Below the pieces are notes generated by a model, which worked only from the letters and a program-made list of their open reading frames with translations, had not been told where the DNA came from and ran no database searches. From assembly GCF_027887165.1 (NCBI RefSeq), contig NC_077230.1, positions 37,337,351 to 37,401,350 of the forward strand: a stretch of DNA of 64,000 nucleotides. Direction: 5' to 3'. The position numbers and the translations under genes were made by a program. This document shows, in pieces, positions 26,015 through 38,617 of this stretch. The stretch is from Monodelphis domestica (lineage: Eukaryota; Chordata; Mammalia; Didelphimorphia; Didelphidae). Within the stretch, counting starts at the first letter, position 1. The number at the start of each line of letters is the position of its first letter.

Positions 26015-26506
26015 TTGCTCAAACAGCTGCCAGACTTGCCTGTGGGCATCAGCGAGAGGCTCATGAAGATCCATTTGCCTCTCAGCAAAGACCGGTATGC
26101 CACAATCATCAGCGCATATGCCCCAACACTGACCAGCACAGAGGAGACCATCGAGCAGTTCTACTCTGACCTGAGTGCCGTCCTGCACTCAGTGCCCACA
26201 GATGACAAGCTGATATTACTGGGAGACTTCAACACCCGCATTGGCCAGGACCATGAAAGATGGAAAGGAGTGCTCGGCAAACACGGCATGGGCAAAATGA
26301 ACGACAACGGCCTACTACTACTCAGCAAATGCTCAGAGTTTGAACTCACCATCACAAACACTGTGTTCAGAATGGTGAACAAATATAAAACAATGTGGAT
26401 GCACCCAAGATCAAAACAGTGGCATCTCATTGACTACATCATTGTACGCAGGCGAGACATCCAGGATGTAAAGATCACCAGAGCCATGAGAGGAGCTGAA
26501 TGCTAG
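26015..26506 (+). pseudogene. Endonuclease part of the RTE-like element
   Basis: A 163-codon open segment with APE-type endonuclease motifs: SAYAP at residues 29-33, LLGDFNTRIG around 67-76 and HLIDYIIVRR around 140-149. The homology continues upstream of the ATG to 25979, so this ATG is not the true start, and it stops early at 26504-26506 through a small deletion. Dead fragment. Confidence 0.8.
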
Positions 26507-26708
26507 ACCACGGATTGGTTAGAGTGACTCTTCAAATGCGCATTGCACCTTGCCATCCAAAATGTGCCCAGACAGTTTGCGCATTTTACAATGTCTTAGA
26601 GATCCATCTTATTTGCAAACATTCTAGTCCTGCCTGGATAACAAACTGTCTGCCAAGGGACCACTCACTGGAAGCTCAACCGAGAAATGGAACCAGTTTA
26701 GAAATGCA

Positions 26709-27971
26709 GTGAAGGAAACATCAAAGGCAGTCCCAGGCCCAAAACAATGCAACCACCAGGACTCATTCCAGGAGAACAATGCTGCTATTGAAGACCTATT
26801 GAGCAAGAAGAACAAAGCCTTTATGGAGTGGCAAAATAACCCAAACTCTGCTCCTAAAAATGACAGATTCAAGTCTCTCCAAGCCCAATGGTGGGAAAAA
26901 GAAGCAGAAGAAATCCAGTGGTTTGCTGATATGAAAAACTACAAACAATTTTTCAGTGCCCTCAAGACTGTCCATGGGCCATCAAAACCCACTACCACTC
27001 CCTTGCTATCCTCTGACGGTGACACTCACATAAAAGATAAAAAAGGCATCAGCAAAAGGTGGAAGGAACACTTCAGTCAGCTTCTCAACCAATCCTCTTC
27101 AGTCGACCAAAGCGCCCTTGACCAGATCCCCCAAAACCGCATCATTGAACAACTTGATGTCCCTCCTTCAATAGAGGAATTCCGAAAAGCCATTAAACAA
27201 ATGAGTACAGGCAAGGCACCCGGTAAAGACGGGATCCCAACCGAGGTGTACAAGACCTTAAATGGAAAGGCGCTCCAGGCATTCCACATAGTGCTGACCA
27301 GCATATGGGAAGAGGAAGACATGTCCTCAGGACTCAGAGATGCCTCCATCGTAGCCCTATACAAGAACAAAGGCTCACAAGCAGCCTGTAACAACTACAG
27401 AGGCATCTCACTACTCTCCACTGCTGGAAAGATCCTCGCCTGTGTTATACTCAACAGACTTTTGTCATCTGTTTCAGAGCAGAACCTGCCTGAATCACAA
27501 TGTGGCTTCCGACTGGATTGCAGCACAATCGACATGGTCTTCACGGTGAGGCAAATGCAGGAAAAATGCCTTGAGCAGAACCTGAGTCTCTACATTGTCT
27601 TCATAGACCTGACAAAGGTGTTCGACACAGTGAACAGGGACGCATTGTGGGTGATCCTCAGCAAGCTCGGTTGCCCAGCAAAATTCATCAAACTGATCCA
27701 GCTCTTTCATGTCGACATGACAGGGGAAGTCCTATCTGGTGGAGAGACTTCTGATCGCTTCAACATCTCCAATGGCGTGAAACAAAGCTGTGTCCTCGCT
27801 CCGGTACTATTCAACCTATTTTTCACCCAAGTATTACGACATGCTGTGATGGATCTAGACCTGGGCGGCTACATCAAATACCGACTGGATGGCTCACTAT
27901 TCGACCTTCGCCGCCTGACTGCAAAAACAGACAACAGAGAGACTCATCCTGGAAGCTCTCTTTGCAGATAA
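26709..27971 (+). pseudogene. Reverse transcriptase part of the RTE-like element
   Basis: The longest surviving frame of the element, 420 codons. Finger and palm blocks are clear: GKAPGKDGIPTEVY (about 169-182), NNYRGISLLS (about 230), SQCGFR (about 262), FIDLTKVFDTV (about 298-308) and NGVKQSCVLAPVLFNLFF (about 356-373). It leaves frame just before the YADD-type box, so the catalytic centre is both out of frame and mutated (FADN). No function expected. Confidence 0.85.
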
Positions 27972-28834
27972 CTGTGCTCTCATGGCCCACCAAGAAAATC
28001 ATCTCCAAACCATTGTGGACAGGTTCTCCACCACAACAAAACTGTTTGGCCTGACTATCAGCCTCAGCAAAACAGAGGTGCTGTTCCAACCTGCACCAGG
28101 GAGGCCAACTAACCAGCCGTGCATTACAATCGACAGCACGTAGTTTTCTAACATCAACACTTTCAAGTACCTGGGCAGCACCATCACCAATGATGGGTCC
28201 CTAGACCACAAGATTAATGCCAGGATCCAAAAGGCCAGCCAGGCACTTGGGCGGCTGTGCTTCAAAGTCCTTCAACACAGAGGTGTAAGCACTGTGACGA
28301 AGCTCAAAGTGTATAACGCAGTGGTCCTCAGCTTGCTCCTGTACGGTTGCGAGACATGGACACTGTACCGGAAGCACATGAAACAGCTGGAGCAATTCGA
28401 CTAAATGCTCCCTCCGGTCAATCATGAGGATCCGATGGCAGGACCGAATCACCAATCAGGAAGTCCTTGACAGAGCCAACTCCACCAGCATCGAAGTCAT
28501 GGTCCTCAAAACCCAGCTACGATGGTCTGGACACATCATCCGCATGGACCCACAGTGAATACCAAGACAGGTATTCTATGGTGAACTGTCAGCTGGACTC
28601 AGGAAACAAGGCCGACCAAAGAAAAGATTCAAGGATCAGCTAAAGTCAAACTTGAAGTGGGCTGGCATTGCACCAAAGCAACTAGAACTTGCTGCCTCTG
28701 ACAGAAGCAGCTGGTGAACCCACATTCACCATGCCGCCACCACCTTTGAAGATGAACGACGTTGATGTCTTGCCGCTGCGTGTGAACACTGACACCAGGC
28801 CACAACCGCACCTCCCATAACAACTGGAGACCCA

Positions 28835-28897
28835 TGCCCCATGTGCCACAAAATTTGCCCCTCAGCTTTTGGACTCCAAAGCCACATGAGGGTACAC
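28835..28897 (+). other. C2H2 zinc finger at the end of the RTE-like element
   Basis: Spacing C-X2-C-X12-H-X3-H, then two Arg codons and TGA. A terminal zinc finger is common in some LINE clades and probably binds nucleic acid. It is intact although the RT is not. Confidence 0.75.
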
Positions 28898-30824
28898 CGT
28901 AGATGAAACTGCACAAAGACAATAGTCATTCTCGATCACCGAGAGACTATCACTACTACTCAAAAGGGGTGGGTCAAAGAAAAAATTATAGAAACAATCT
29001 ATGATTTAATTAGAATGAATGACAATGAGAAAACAACATATAAAATTATGGGATAGATCCAAAACAGTACTTAGCAGAAAATTTATATCCTCAAATGTTT
29101 ATGTCATTAAAATACAGAAAAAGCAGATCAATTAATATGGCATACAACTTAAAAAACTAGAGATAGAACAAAATTCCAATTAAAGACTAAATTAGAAAAG
29201 CTAAAAATCAAAGGAGAAATTAATAAAATTGAAAATAAGAGAACTATTTAACTAATAAATAAGACTAGGAGCTGGTTTTATGAAAAAAAATAAACTAGAG
29301 CACTGGTTAATTTGATTTTTTAAAAAAAGGATTGAAGAAAATCAAATCATCAACATCGAAAATGAAACAGATGAATTCACCTCGAATGAAGAGGAAATTA
29401 AAGCAATCATTAGGAGTTACTTTGCCTAATTATATGACAATAAATCTGACAATAAACCCACATAAATAATCAGCCTTTCTATATATTTCCAACAAAGTCC
29501 AGCAACAAATGTTAGAGAAAAAAATTCCATTTAAAATTACTCCAGACAAAATAAAATACTTGGGAATCTATTTGCCAAGACAAACACATAAATTAGATAA
29601 ACACAATTACAGTTTAAACAATTGGGAAAACCCTAATTGACCATGGGTAGGCTGAACTAAGATAATAAAAATGACAATCTTACCTAAATTAAGTTACTTA
29701 TTCAATGCCAATCCAATCAAACTACCAAAAATTATCTTATAGAACTAGAAAAAATAATAAAATTCATTTGGAAGAACAAAAGATCAAGACTAGAAGGGAA
29801 TTAATGAAAAAAATGTGAAGGATGGTGGCCTAGTGGTACTAGATCTTAAACTGTTTTATAAAGCAGTAATCATCAAAACAATATAGTACTGGTTAAGAAA
29901 GAGAATTCTACATCAATGGAATAGATTAGGGGTAAATTATCTTAATAGTAATTTAGTGTTTCATAAACCCAAAGATCCCAGCTTTTGGCATAAGAACTCA
30001 TTATTTGACAAAAACTGCTGGGAAAATTGGAAAAAGTATGGCAAAAATTAGATATAAACCAATATCTCACACCCTATGCCAAGATAAGGTCAAAATAGGT
30101 ATATGATTTAGACATAAAGGGTGATATAAGTAAATTAGGAGAACATAAAATAATTTGCCTGTCAGATCTATGGAGAAGGGGAGCATTTATGACCAAACCA
30201 GAAATAGAGAACATAACAAGATATAAAATGAATAATTTGACTATTTAAATTAAACGAATTTTATACAAACAAAATCTCTGCAACCAAGATTAGAAGGAAA
30301 ACAACAAACTGGGAAATTTTTTTCTATGACAGCTCTGATAAAAGTCTCATTTCTCAACTATATAGAGAACTAAGTCAAATTTATAATCAAGTAATTTCCT
30401 GTGACAAATGGTCAAAGGTTTCAGATGAAGAAATCAAGCCTATCAATAATCATATGGAAAAATGTTCTAAATCCCTCTTTTTAAAATTTTTTTCTTTCTT
30501 TTTTTTTTACTAAATCCCTCTTAATTAAAAAAATGCAAATTAAAACAGCTCTAAGGTAATACCTTATACCTCTCAGATGGACCAATGTTACAATAAAGAA
30601 AGTGATAAATGTTTTAGGGGATGTAGCAAAATTGGGATACCAATGCATTGCTGGTGGAGTTGTGAACTAATCCAAATATTCTAGAGGGCAATTTGGAACT
30701 ATGCCCAAAGGGCTATAAAACAATGCATATATACTCTTTGATCCAGTAAATATCACTGCTAGGTCTGTATCCCAAAGATGAATAGATCAGGTATATGAGA
30801 TCCTGAAGTAATTAGACCTAGCAT

Positions 30825-31105
30825 CATAGTAATAATAACAATAATAATAATTGATGGAATTTTCATAGCACTCCAAGGGGTTGCAAACTGCTTTACAAAT
30901 ATTATCTCACTTGATCCTCACAATAATCATGTTACGTAAATATTGTTATTATACTCATTTTACAGATGAAGAAATCAAGACTGAGAGGTCAAACGGCTTG
31001 CCCAAGGGCATCCAGCAGGTAATTGTCTGAAGTGGGACATGAAATCAATCTTCCTGAGTCCAAAATGAGCCACCTTACCCTGTGGGCTACCCAGTTATTC
31101 CTATA
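30825..31105 (-). repeat. MIR
   Basis: Minus orientation and nearly full: 'tttacaaatattatctcacttgatcctcacaa', 'attttacagatgaagaaatcaagac', 'ggcttgcccaaggg'. Preceded by (AAT)n. Confidence 0.75.
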
Positions 31106-32457
31106 TGGGATCAACCCAATGATTCCAACCATTGGTGGAAGAAGTCACTAAAGGTTTGAGTTTTGAGTTGACTACAATTCTCAAGTTTTATTAGTGCTGG
31201 CTCAAAGAAATTCTGCCTCATTCACTTCTCTTAAAACTTTATGTTTCTTTTATCTAAGTTGGTTGATTTGTTTCTTCTGTAACCATATTGTCTCTTTAGA
31301 CAACTCCCACTTTTCCATTTCTTCAGAATTTTTTCCTCTTTGCCACTGCAGTATTTCATTCTTCAGAGTTTTGTTCTTTCTATGACTTGTTTTCTCAATC
31401 TACTCATCATTTCAGATGTCATTATTAAATTTCCATTTAGACCCATATCTTTTTCTGGGGCTCACTTTAATTGTATCATGACTTGTAAAAGATGTTAAAT
31501 ATCTGTCTTTTATATTGATTTGTAATTATTCTATAAGTTAGCACATAATATATCTTTGTAAAAATATCATATGATTTTTTGAAATGCCCATCTTATTTAA
31601 CATTCTTAAGCTTTAACTGTCTTATAGTTCTCCATTTTTCGTTTTCCCTTTGATTAATCATGTCTTAGAAAGAAACCTTAAAGACTCCTTTAATTTTAAG
31701 ATTACTATTTTTTTGCATTTCAGTTAGCTTTCTCTTTTTAAAATTTAGATGATATACTATTTTGTTGTATATGTTTAATAACAGTTTTATTTCCTTGTCT
31801 TTGGCACCTATAATGCAGTTGCTCATTTTATTTCTCTTCATATTTTTAATGTTTACTTTTGCTTTCTGATCTCTCTATTGTTTCCCTAGCTAATAAATAC
31901 CAGCCTAATTACCCCCTCAGAAGGAGTCAGCAGCCAGCAGTGTTCATCTTCTCTTCTGACCCTTCCCTGTTGATTGTTCACTTGTGGATCTACTTTGTCA
32001 TTCTCTTTCCCCTCTGTTTTGTGACATGCTTCCACTCTCCAGATCAGGAGTAGCCTCTCCCTTTTAATATCCTTTTTTCTTCTAAGCATTCACACTGAAA
32101 TATCAAGGAGGTGCTAGGTGGTTTTTGATTGTTTTAGAGGAACACATTTCAAGAGCTTCTTCCCTTCCTTTCTAGAAGGCATATGAGAGTATCCAAAAGC
32201 ATAGATAGCAGTCAGTTAGTTGAGGCAGAAATATGGACACTGCCTACTTAATACTGGTCACTACAAAATTATGCCTGCTCTCTTCCATATTTAGTGGAAG
32301 TGAAATCTTCAGTATTTGTCTCTTCTTGCCAGTAGAACAATTGTGGCAAATTACTTGTGGGTGAATTTCAGCTCCTCATTTCTTCAGCACTCCATTAAAA
32401 CTTTCATAATCAACTCACTCAGATCTCATCAACCATTAGTACTTTATTTGTGGTGTT
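31106..32457. other. T-rich stretch without recognised genes
   Basis: Strand-asymmetric, T-rich sequence that may be an old LINE in minus orientation; I could not match it to a coding block. Nothing else is supported. Confidence 0.4.
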
Positions 32458-32632
32458 TTATTTTTTTAACTCTTAGTTTCTATTTTAGTAACAACTCTCA
32501 GACAAAAGGACAAAACCTAGGCAAATGGAATTAAGTGATTTATCCAGGGTAACAAAGCAAGGAAGTGTCTGAGGTCAAATTTGAACCCCAAACCTCCCTA
32601 CTCCAGGTCTGGCCCCTAGCAACTTCCCATTA
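32458..32632 (-). mobile_element. tRNA-derived SINE, diverged
   Basis: 'taagtgatttatccagggtaac', 'gaagtgtctgaggtcaaatttgaacc' and 'ccaggtctggcccctag' in order, minus orientation. Confidence 0.65.
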
Positions 32633-35310
32633 GTCTTGAATTTATCTTGGCACTTATTTTAGTGTTGTAATGATTACATAATTTTACCAAACTCCTAGTC
32701 CTATACATTATCATCAATATTATTATTTTCATCTATTTTGTCTTCCTTGAGCCCTCTATATCCTTTTCCTTTAGCTCAGGTTCTCTCCTGCTGCCTCTGC
32801 TGCTTCTCCTTTTCCCCAGGTCCTTCACATTATTTTGTTCTTTTACTCCTCTTCAGATATGAGTCCTTCTTCCTCACCTTGAATCATTTTCCTTCTTAGG
32901 TTTTAGTCCTTTTCCTCCTTCAACTACTCTTCAAATTCTGCCAAATTTCTCCTTCCCAAATTCAAGTCCCTGGCCTTTTTTCACATTTCTAAGGGCTTCA
33001 TCTTACTCTCTGAAATCTTTAGCTATAATCTGTTTCTTTTTTCCCTTCTCATTCTCCTTTGTAAGCCAGAAGTAAGACTGCACTTTGGTCTATGGTCCAC
33101 CTTCCAGCCCTTCAAATTGCACATGCCTTTAAGAGGAACTGAGCAGCTATTTTTTGTGATTGACATACAAACCTAAAATTCCAAATTATAACAAACTTCA
33201 GGGTACTAGATCCAACATCTGATAAGAGCTGAATGAGTTTAAGCCCTGTAGTAAATAAGGCATGCACCCATTCTAAGAGGGCAATTTATGCAGACACCAG
33301 ACCACTATTGCCACCAAAGGAACCAAGAATGTGAGTTCTCAATCAAAGACTCTCTGCTGCTGGCCAAAAGGAACCTAGAAGTGAACCAAATTCATTGCAT
33401 AAAAAGGAGGCACACTGGAGAGATCTTGCTGTTCCTCAAGTCACTCAAGTATTCATTCTAATTTTTATTTTAGTGACTCCATTGCAGTATTGTGTAATAT
33501 TTTCACAGCAGTATCTGGGAAGGATTACAAATGAGTACTCTAATTTCCTTTCTCACTCTCCTCCATCTCTTACCACTGGTCTAAAGGTAAAGCCATGAAG
33601 ACCTGGAAGTCAAATTTTAAAATCATATTTAAAAACATAAAAACCCAAAACTTTACAGGTAGCCCCGATTGGGCAACTGCTTCATAGGGTCAAAAAGCTG
33701 AAAAAAAGCTAGGAATGGTTAATATGGACAGGTGGGGAAGTTAGTTTTCTTGCAATTCTTAATATCAGCAGATGGAATCAGAGCCAATTTTATACAGTTA
33801 TGAAATATGAGATTTATCTAGATTTTCCTTTCTCCCTCCACTTTCAATGGTGCCCTTTCCTTCAGGTATACAGTGTCCTCAAGTTCAGTCTCAGGAATCA
33901 AATGTATTGCCAGAAAATGATCATAATGATATAATCTTTTAGCTTTATTATGGATTTGTTGAGAGACAGAAGGGAGGAGTAAATAGCAGGAAAGTCTCAG
34001 AATTAACTCTCCCAAATACAGGGGCAGGTCAATTAATCTGTCAAAATGAAGGACAGGATTCAAATTTTTATGGGGGTGGTGGTTAGAATGTCAGCAGATT
34101 GTGATCAGATAAAGGAAACTGAATCTCTGAACCTGGAGGGTAGGATGAAAAGTATGGACATTTCCACATGTAGCTACAGTGGGATTGAAGAATAGACCAT
34201 GGCTTTCAGGGGAAAGAAAGCCATGTGGCTCCTGCCCCATGGATAGTGAGGTGGTCAGATCAGGTCAGGATTGCCATGCTAGACTAAGAAATACAAAACA
34301 GATGGTAATGACCATTTTTAATGCCTTTTCTAATGATTAAAAAAATCTGTTTCTGAAGTTAAAGTATTTGACAGTGCCAAGTACTTTGGTGGCAAGAACT
34401 TTTTTTTTCTTTTTCTGGGTCTTCAGAGATTATGGCTGTAGCACCTGTAGGAGTAACTGCCAAGTGGCAGCTGCACAGGAGTTGCTTCCCTGGATGACAT
34501 CCATACGAGAGCTGGGTTGTAAGGAGGATAAGTAATCTGAGTGTTGCTGACATTCCCAGGTCTTTTGTTCCTATCCATCTTCCAGTTAATGATAGTTGGT
34601 CAACAGTTGTTTTTCATGGTGATGAGAAAGGTGAGACTTTTTTCTACCATGACTTTTTCTCTAAATAATGGCTGTGGGTGCTGGGCCAGAAGCAATTCTG
34701 AAGGATTTTTGATGAAAATAAAATAATAATCCTATCTACCTTCAATGAAAAAACTAATGGAGACTGAATGTAGATTGAAACATTTTTTAAAAAATTATTT
34801 TTCTTGTAATTTTTAGTGGGAGGGGTGTCTGCTTTCTTTTGGCTAATATGGATATTTGAAAAATATTAAATATTTCATGGGGGTATCTTTTGTTTTAAAA
34901 TAAATAACATATAGTGTATATTGTGTATAGACCATAATATAATAACATGATAAAATAATGTAATCGTGATTTTTCATTTGAAAATTTTTGACTCTCACTT
35001 GTAAAAATTATGAAATTATATAGGGCAGTTTAAAAGTATTAGCTTCAATACATTAATATGAGTCAACTAAACCCCAGAATGTGGTCAGTTTTAGCATTGA
35101 AGTAAAGGATAAATGAAATTTAACTATTAGGGAACCATGAGGAAGTTAATGGTATTCAAGCCCCAAGTTATGATTAGTGAAATTTTGCTACTTGAGGTAA
35201 AAACTTTTGGGACTAAAAATTTAATATTGTTTTGAGTTTTTATTACACGGATAGTTGTCTGAATTGTCATGAAGCCAATAGTAGAAAATGGCATGTTCTG
35301 AAGTCTGAGA
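32633..35310. other. Stretch without recognised genes
   Basis: AT-rich with a C/T-rich zone at about 32740-33060. I see no conserved protein, RNA gene or clear repeat. Short frames here have no recognisable product. Confidence 0.5.
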
Positions 35311-35311
35311 A

Positions 35312-35322
35312 ATGTTACAGGT

Positions 35323-35388
<66 letters not shown>

Positions 35389-35399
35389 GTTACAGGTGG
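35312..35399. repeat. (AT)n microsatellite between two copies of a 13-bp sequence
   Basis: About 61 bp of pure AT alternation (35325-35385) sits between two identical copies of ATGTTACAGGTGG (35312-35324 and 35387-35399). Confidence 0.9.
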
Positions 35400-36959
35400 T
35401 CTGTGCCTGGAAAAAGTTTTGGAGTTGACTTTAACATGGACTGAGGTAGGATTTTTTTTACTCACTTTCCCCATCGTGTTATTTCCTTCCTGAACTGGAA
35501 ATTTACCCACCTGATTTAATCTGGGGTCTTCCTTTTGATACTCAGTTACTACATGATTGGTTGTGAGATATAGCCCATAGCTGGACCCAAACAGAGCCAA
35601 GGGATTTTCCCCCCTTGTAATGTTATAACTATATCCCTCTGTAATATTTAAAATTATGAGACTTTGTAGCTTAATAACTTTATTAAATCAAAAGTAGTAG
35701 TAGTAAAGAGAGGAAAAAGTAGGAGAGAGGTAGAGAGGTACTTAATCTTTCTAATCTGCAGATACCATTTTGGGCCTCTAGCTAAATTCCAACAAGGATC
35801 CCCTCTGCTTCTCTGTGCACATGCCAAAAAACCCAACTTCCTGGTGGGTCTCCATTTATAAGCTCTTTTCTGCATCCACTAACTCTCACAAGTCACATCT
35901 CAGAAACTGATCATAGTTTCTTAATTTACCTGGGCTGCCCTGGGGCGGGGCAGGGGGGGGGGGCTGTGAAATCTGTCTCATTGGTTTCTTGGTACCTTAG
36001 CTTCCTCTTTCTTAGGGATTGTCTATACCTGAATTTACTCAGTGGGATTTGACCTTCAGGTCACTGAGAGATGACATTAAAAAAAAGTGACACTGAAGAG
36101 AGAGAAATTTGCTTCCAACATCTCCTTTTCCTTTCATAGAAAATGTCTAAAATCATGGCAGATGATCAGTCAAAACTATTAAATATAATACTAAATCTAT
36201 AAATTAATATTTTTGGGTTACTACAATAGGTTATAAGTATGAAAAAATCTTACAATTTTAATCTGTATTTATGGTCAGAGTATAATTTAAGGATATTTTT
36301 ATAAAGAGGGAATTAGATAAAGTAATGACAAAGATGTAATGTAAAAGTTTTCTAAATAGAAATAGTAAATTTTCAGAAAGTAAAAGGATTAGGCTTATTC
36401 TCAAAGAATTGACTACTAAAGGGCATTAAGTCTTGTTCCTGGTATATTTTAATTTGGCAGTAGACAAAGATAGCTTCAGAGCTATCCTGAGAATGAAGAC
36501 TACTCCAGAATTCCCAAGAGAAGATAACCAGGGAACAGATATACTACATGGGATATCTAGGACTCAAATGTACTAATTAAATGTTGCTAATGGTTTATTA
36601 GACTACAGGAGACTTATTAGTTATTATTGATGGTAATTATTGTATTGCTTTGGTTTTTGTTCTCACAATGTTTATATTTATGTTTGTTTTCTTGGTTACC
36701 CTGATGACATAAATCTCCCTTCTCAAAATTGATCCCTTGTGAGTCCTCTAAGTAGTTTGATCTGTAACCTGACATGTGGTTCTGATTCCGAGTATATGGG
36801 GGAAACCTCATAAATCTGACTTATAAATAAGTGACTTATTATCATAAGTGCACTCTCCCAAATCAAAAGGGATTTACAAAATCTTACAAAAAAATTGTAA
36901 GAAATTCATGCGGAATTAAAAGGATTAGGACAGCAAGTGATAACTATGGGAACTAAGTG
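35400..36959. other. Stretch without recognised genes
   Basis: Holds a G-rich run at about 35939-35964 (GGGGCGGGGC, then 12 consecutive G). No gene or clear repeat recognised. Confidence 0.5.
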
Positions 36960-37300
36960 AACCACACTGACTCCACTTTGTGACTCAGTTCTGAAGCTAG
37001 CTTAGTTCCCTTTCTATTCAATTATGGGCCCAATCCAAATTATGTCTTGTGAGAAAAGTTTATGGGAGGAGACCATGTCGTATTGATTGAACCTAAATGA
37101 TCCAGGAGACTAAGACTCCATCAGGTCTTGGGCCCACTCATATTTGAAAGAATCCCTGCTATTGTGGGACTTAACACACCATCCTGACTGTATGTGTCTT
37201 CATGACAAGGGGAGCTGCAATTGCCTGAACCAGTGTTTTATCTTTGCTGAATATATCTGTTCCATGATCTGTTAAGAAAAAATTTGGTTAAATGTTAAAA
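36960..37300 (+). mobile_element. Possible LTR fragment
   Basis: The moderately GC-rich segment 'ccacactgactccactttgtgactc' to 'atctgttccatgatctg' resembles LTR-type repeats of marsupials in composition and phrases. No ends or target duplication were found. Confidence 0.25.
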
Positions 37301-37334
37301 AAAACCCCCCAAATCTATAGATTAATCAAAAGAA

Positions 37335-37597
37335 GAAGAGAATAAGCATTTACACCGTACCTGCTACGTGCCAAGCACTGTAACACTTACTTTAAAAATA
37401 TTAAATCATTTTATCCTCACAAATACCTTGCCAGGTGTTGCTATTATTATCCTCATTTTAGAGTTGAGGAAATTGAGACAGAGATCGAGTGATTTGTCCA
37501 AGGTCATGTTGGTAGAATGACTAAGGTTGGATTTGAATTCAGATTTTCCTGGCTCTAGCCCTACTACTCTATCCACTGTATCAACTAGCTGCCTCAA
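37335..37597 (-). repeat. MIR/THER-type SINE
   Basis: Minus orientation: 'tacctgctacgtgccaagcactg', 'tcattttatcctcacaaatacc', 'ttagagttgaggaaattgagac', 'tctatccactgtatcaactagctgcc'. Confidence 0.75.
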
Positions 37598-38617
37598 ACA
37601 AAAATATCCTTTATTCATTATATACCAATGGAACCAATTTTTAAACCTGTTCCTCCATATCATAAATACATATCTCATTCATGTAGAAATACACTGCATA
37701 TCTTAAGAGATGGAGAAAATTATTAGTTTAAGATTATCTTTAACATTTTAGAAAGGAATAGATATTATCAGAAACAACTTTTTATATCCAGGCAACCTCT
37801 TGGTAATGCAACATGTCAAGTTTTTATGTGAGATAATGGGGATTACAGGAAGAGATGGAGAGTATAAAAGAAATTACTTCAAGTTTCAGACTACAAAGAA
37901 GGATGCTGTCAGCTTTGGCTTGTCAGTATCTCTCATCTTCTTGCTTGTCAAATTCTCTCAACTTCTTGGCTGCTGACAGAACCAAAGATAATAAGCCAAA
38001 GATGACAGTAAAAAGATTTATTAGCATCCTAAGGAATCTGGATAGGGCTCAGATTTGGTTTTTGGCACCATTCAAGCTCACTTACTACATAGCTATTCAA
38101 TCTAGTAGAATTCTGTGGCAGCTTAGAAAAATAAAACATTTCACAGGAAAGGAAGGGATAAAGAAGGAGGGGGAATCAGTCAAGGGAGAAAAGAGGAATG
38201 TTTGGAATGAAAGTGGAAGAATTTATAATTAGATTAAGAAAACATTCCTAGTTCAAGGGTAGGAGACAAAGAGACCAAACAATAATTGTGAAAGCAATAT
38301 TTTTAGACAAACTGCAAGGTCTCTTCTCCAAGAGAATAAGTAGTTTTAACAGTAGTAGATGAGATCTGTTTTACTATATCATTGAACAGAGATTGGGGTT
38401 TTAAAAAAATTAGGCCATTAGATTGTTGGGAAATTTATTTTTTGTTAGTTTATCAAGTTGTCAAAAAATAATTGTGGTTCCTATATTTCCACCACTCCAA
38501 AGAAGACCTTGCACAAGTAGAAAGATTGATTCAAGACTAAAAGTCAACAAAATCAATTTAGAAAAAACAACAACCCACTAGTGAATCAAAAGCTACTCAG
38601 TTAATTTTAAAAGACTG
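37598..38617. other. Stretch without recognised genes
   Basis: Includes a 125-codon frame (37855-38232) with no recognisable motif. I see no repeat. Confidence 0.45.

Larger units (their letters stand above)
25959..28959 (+). mobile_element. RTE-like non-LTR retrotransposon, 5'-truncated, inserted in L1
   Basis: About 3.0 kb flanked by TCAAAA (25953-25958 and 28960-28965). It opens inside an APE-type endonuclease (HGVGLAIKT; then SAYAP, LLGDFNTRIG, HLIDYIIVRR, 25979-26506), followed after frameshifts by a reverse transcriptase (26709-27971) with GKAPGKDGIPTEVY, NNYRGISLLST, FIDLTKVFDTV and NGVKQSCVLAP. The catalytic box reads FADN instead of F/YADD and lies after another frameshift (about 27960). 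An in-frame TAG is at 28141. The tail encodes a C-X2-C-X12-H-X3-H zinc finger (28835-28897) and ends at TGA 28904-28906. There is no poly(A); the 3' end is 'tatcactactac'. The clade (RTE or a near relative) is my inference; it is not the BovB family of 21.5 kb. Confidence 0.85.
25140..30790 (+). mobile_element. L1 retrotransposon, RT core deleted, interrupted by an RTE-like LINE
   Basis: Before the insertion (25140-25958) lies the ORF2 endonuclease domain, with the conserved FFSAAHGAYTKIDQ block at about 25768-25810. After it (28966-29450) comes the linker region, then a jump at about 29450 to the region starting near 'ccatttaaaattactcc', and on to the C-terminal part up to about 30790. The RT catalytic core is missing. 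A T-rich stretch at about 30480-30510 interrupts the tail of ORF2 between two copies of 'taaatccctctt'. Numerous stops. Plus orientation. Confidence 0.8.

Noticed and set aside
26161..28455. Several minus-strand frames of 70-105 codons
   Set aside because: They are antisense shadows of the RTE-like endonuclease and RT.
35127..35600. 157-codon minus-strand frame with a Tyr-Ile repeat
   Set aside because: The long YIYI run is the (AT)n microsatellite; no conserved part on either side.
37855..38232. 125-codon plus-strand frame
   Set aside because: No recognisable domain, codon pattern or splice context; length is compatible with chance.
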